Source of the DNA: Bosea sp. RAC05
Lineage (GTDB): Bacteria; Pseudomonadota; Alphaproteobacteria; Rhizobiales; Beijerinckiaceae
Assembly (NCBI RefSeq): GCF_001713455.1
Contig: NZ_CP016464.1
Location: 867,501-931,500 of the forward strand
Direction of reading: 5' to 3'
Length of the DNA: 64,000 bases
In this document: one piece after another, positions 63,425 through 64,000 of the stretch
Layout: the number at the start of each line of letters is the position of its first letter
Numbering within the stretch: position 1 is the stretch's first letter
Notes under the pieces: model-generated
The model's input: only the letters and a program-made list of their open reading frames with translations
The model's database searches: none
Told to the model about the DNA's origin: nothing
Made by a program: the position numbers and the translations under genes

Positions 63425-64000
63425 TCATACCCCGCCCCCCGGCCGGAAGCGGCGGTCATAGCCCGTCGAGTACAGCGCGCTCTCGCCGAAATCCTCCGCC
63501 GCCAGCGCCGGGCCGACCAGGATCAGTGCGGTCCGCTCCAGCCCGGACTCGCGCACCTGCGCCGCGATCGTGGACAGTGTTCCGCGCAGCACGCGCTCGT
63601 CCGGCCAGGAGGCCCGGAACACGATCGCGACCGGGCACGCCTCCCCGTAGAAGGGCGACAGCTCCGCGACGACCTGCTCGACGACATGGATCGAGAGATG
63701 GATCGCCAGCGTCGCACCCGAAGCCGCGAAGGTGGCGAGCCGCTCCCGCTCCGGCATGGCGGAAGCCCGGCCCGAGGTGCGCGTCAGCACCAGTGACTGC
63801 GCCAGCCCCGGCAGGGTCAGCTCGCGCTTGAGCGTCGCGGCGGCGGCCGCGAAGGCCGGCACGCCTGGCGTCACGCTGTAGGGGATGGCGAGCGCATCCA
63901 GCCGGCGCATCTGCTCGCCGGTCGCACTCCAGATCGAAAGGTCGCCGGAATGTAGCCGGGCCACGTCCTGCCCGGCCTCATGGGCGGCGGCCATCTCGGC
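63425..64000 (-). CDS. cobM: precorrin-4 C11-methyltransferase, C-terminal part (runs off the right edge)
   Basis: The last 191 codons of a tetrapyrrole methylase; the start lies beyond the window. [60 protein letters not shown] and [20 protein letters not shown] are CobM/CbiF-specific, the last with the usual 'T..IHLS' motif. It methylates C-11 of precorrin-4 just before CobF acts. It begins the visible part of the leftward cob operon. Confidence 0.93.
   Translation of the reverse strand, partial: AEMAAAHEAGQDVARLHSGDLSIWSATGEQMRRLDALAIPYSVTPGVPAFAAAAATLKRELTLPGLAQSLVLTRTSGRASAMPERERLATFAASGATLAIHLSIHVVEQVVAELSPFYGEACPVAIVFRASWPDERVLRGTLSTIAAQVRESGLERTALILVGPALAAEDFGESALYSTGYDRRFRPGGGV

Noticed and set aside
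63307..64000. Cobalamin riboswitch for the cob genes
   Set aside because: The operon enters from beyond the right edge; the only gap seen (cobM-cobB) holds a palindrome and no B12-box-like sequence.

Overview
The window is 64 kb of GC-rich DNA from what looks like an aerobic alphaproteobacterium of the Hyphomicrobiales, probably Bosea or a close relative. That placement is inferred from gene content and codon bias: an oxygen-dependent cobalamin pathway (cobF, cobM, bluB), long HisN- and Pgm-type enzymes, a host-attachment-type protein, a DUF1488 protein, and families of short intergenic palindromes. No rRNA or other definitive marker is present.

Layout. 1-6.4 kb: a catabolic locus. A type 3 solute-binding protein and a partial aminotransferase run left. 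A LysR regulator and the hydantoinase/oxoprolinase pair hyuA-hyuB run right. 6.6-31.7 kb: an accessory, scarred region. It starts at tRNA-Arg(CCG), followed by a broken UvrD-like helicase. Next comes an aminoethylphosphonate-type ABC transporter (phnS-phnT-phnU) coupled to a HisN-like phosphatase and divergent from a PbfA-like PLP enzyme. The rest holds a BLUF photoreceptor, a DnaQ-like exonuclease, a GYF membrane protein, an orphan protein, the RNA repair pair rtcR/rtcB, a methyltransferase/LysR pair and a chemoreceptor. Scattered among these are two degenerate copies of the tRNA-Arg 5' half with its promoter, three copies (one truncated) of a small secreted protein gene, two IS3-family transposase remnants and a DNA-methyltransferase remnant.

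31.9-45 kb: small envelope proteins, a SOUL heme-binding protein, a zinc-peptidase-like protein, two c-type cytochromes, phosphoglucomutase, three coiled-coil proteins in a row, 3-oxoacid CoA-transferase scoAB and a secreted caspase-like protease. 45.7-50.6 kb: a complete branched-chain-amino-acid-type ABC transporter livGFKHM. 50.7-60.5 kb: assorted metabolic genes (isochorismatase family, GT14 glycosyltransferase, aldo/keto reductase, DHA2 efflux pump, dapD, 8-oxoguanine deaminase, MarR regulator). 60.6-64 kb: part of the cobalamin operon (cobM-cobB-bluB-cobF), read leftward.

The most unusual part is the accessory region. A 95-bp unit carrying the tRNA-Arg promoter and the first ~40 nt of the tRNA is duplicated almost perfectly at 18.0 kb, where it points into an exonuclease gene. 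It is present again, decayed, at 25.1 kb just beyond rtcB. Each copy is followed by a 3'-half-like tRNA segment on the opposite strand. Whether this is only a scar of integration at a tRNA gene or produces tRNA-half-like transcripts next to an RNA repair module is the most interesting question here.
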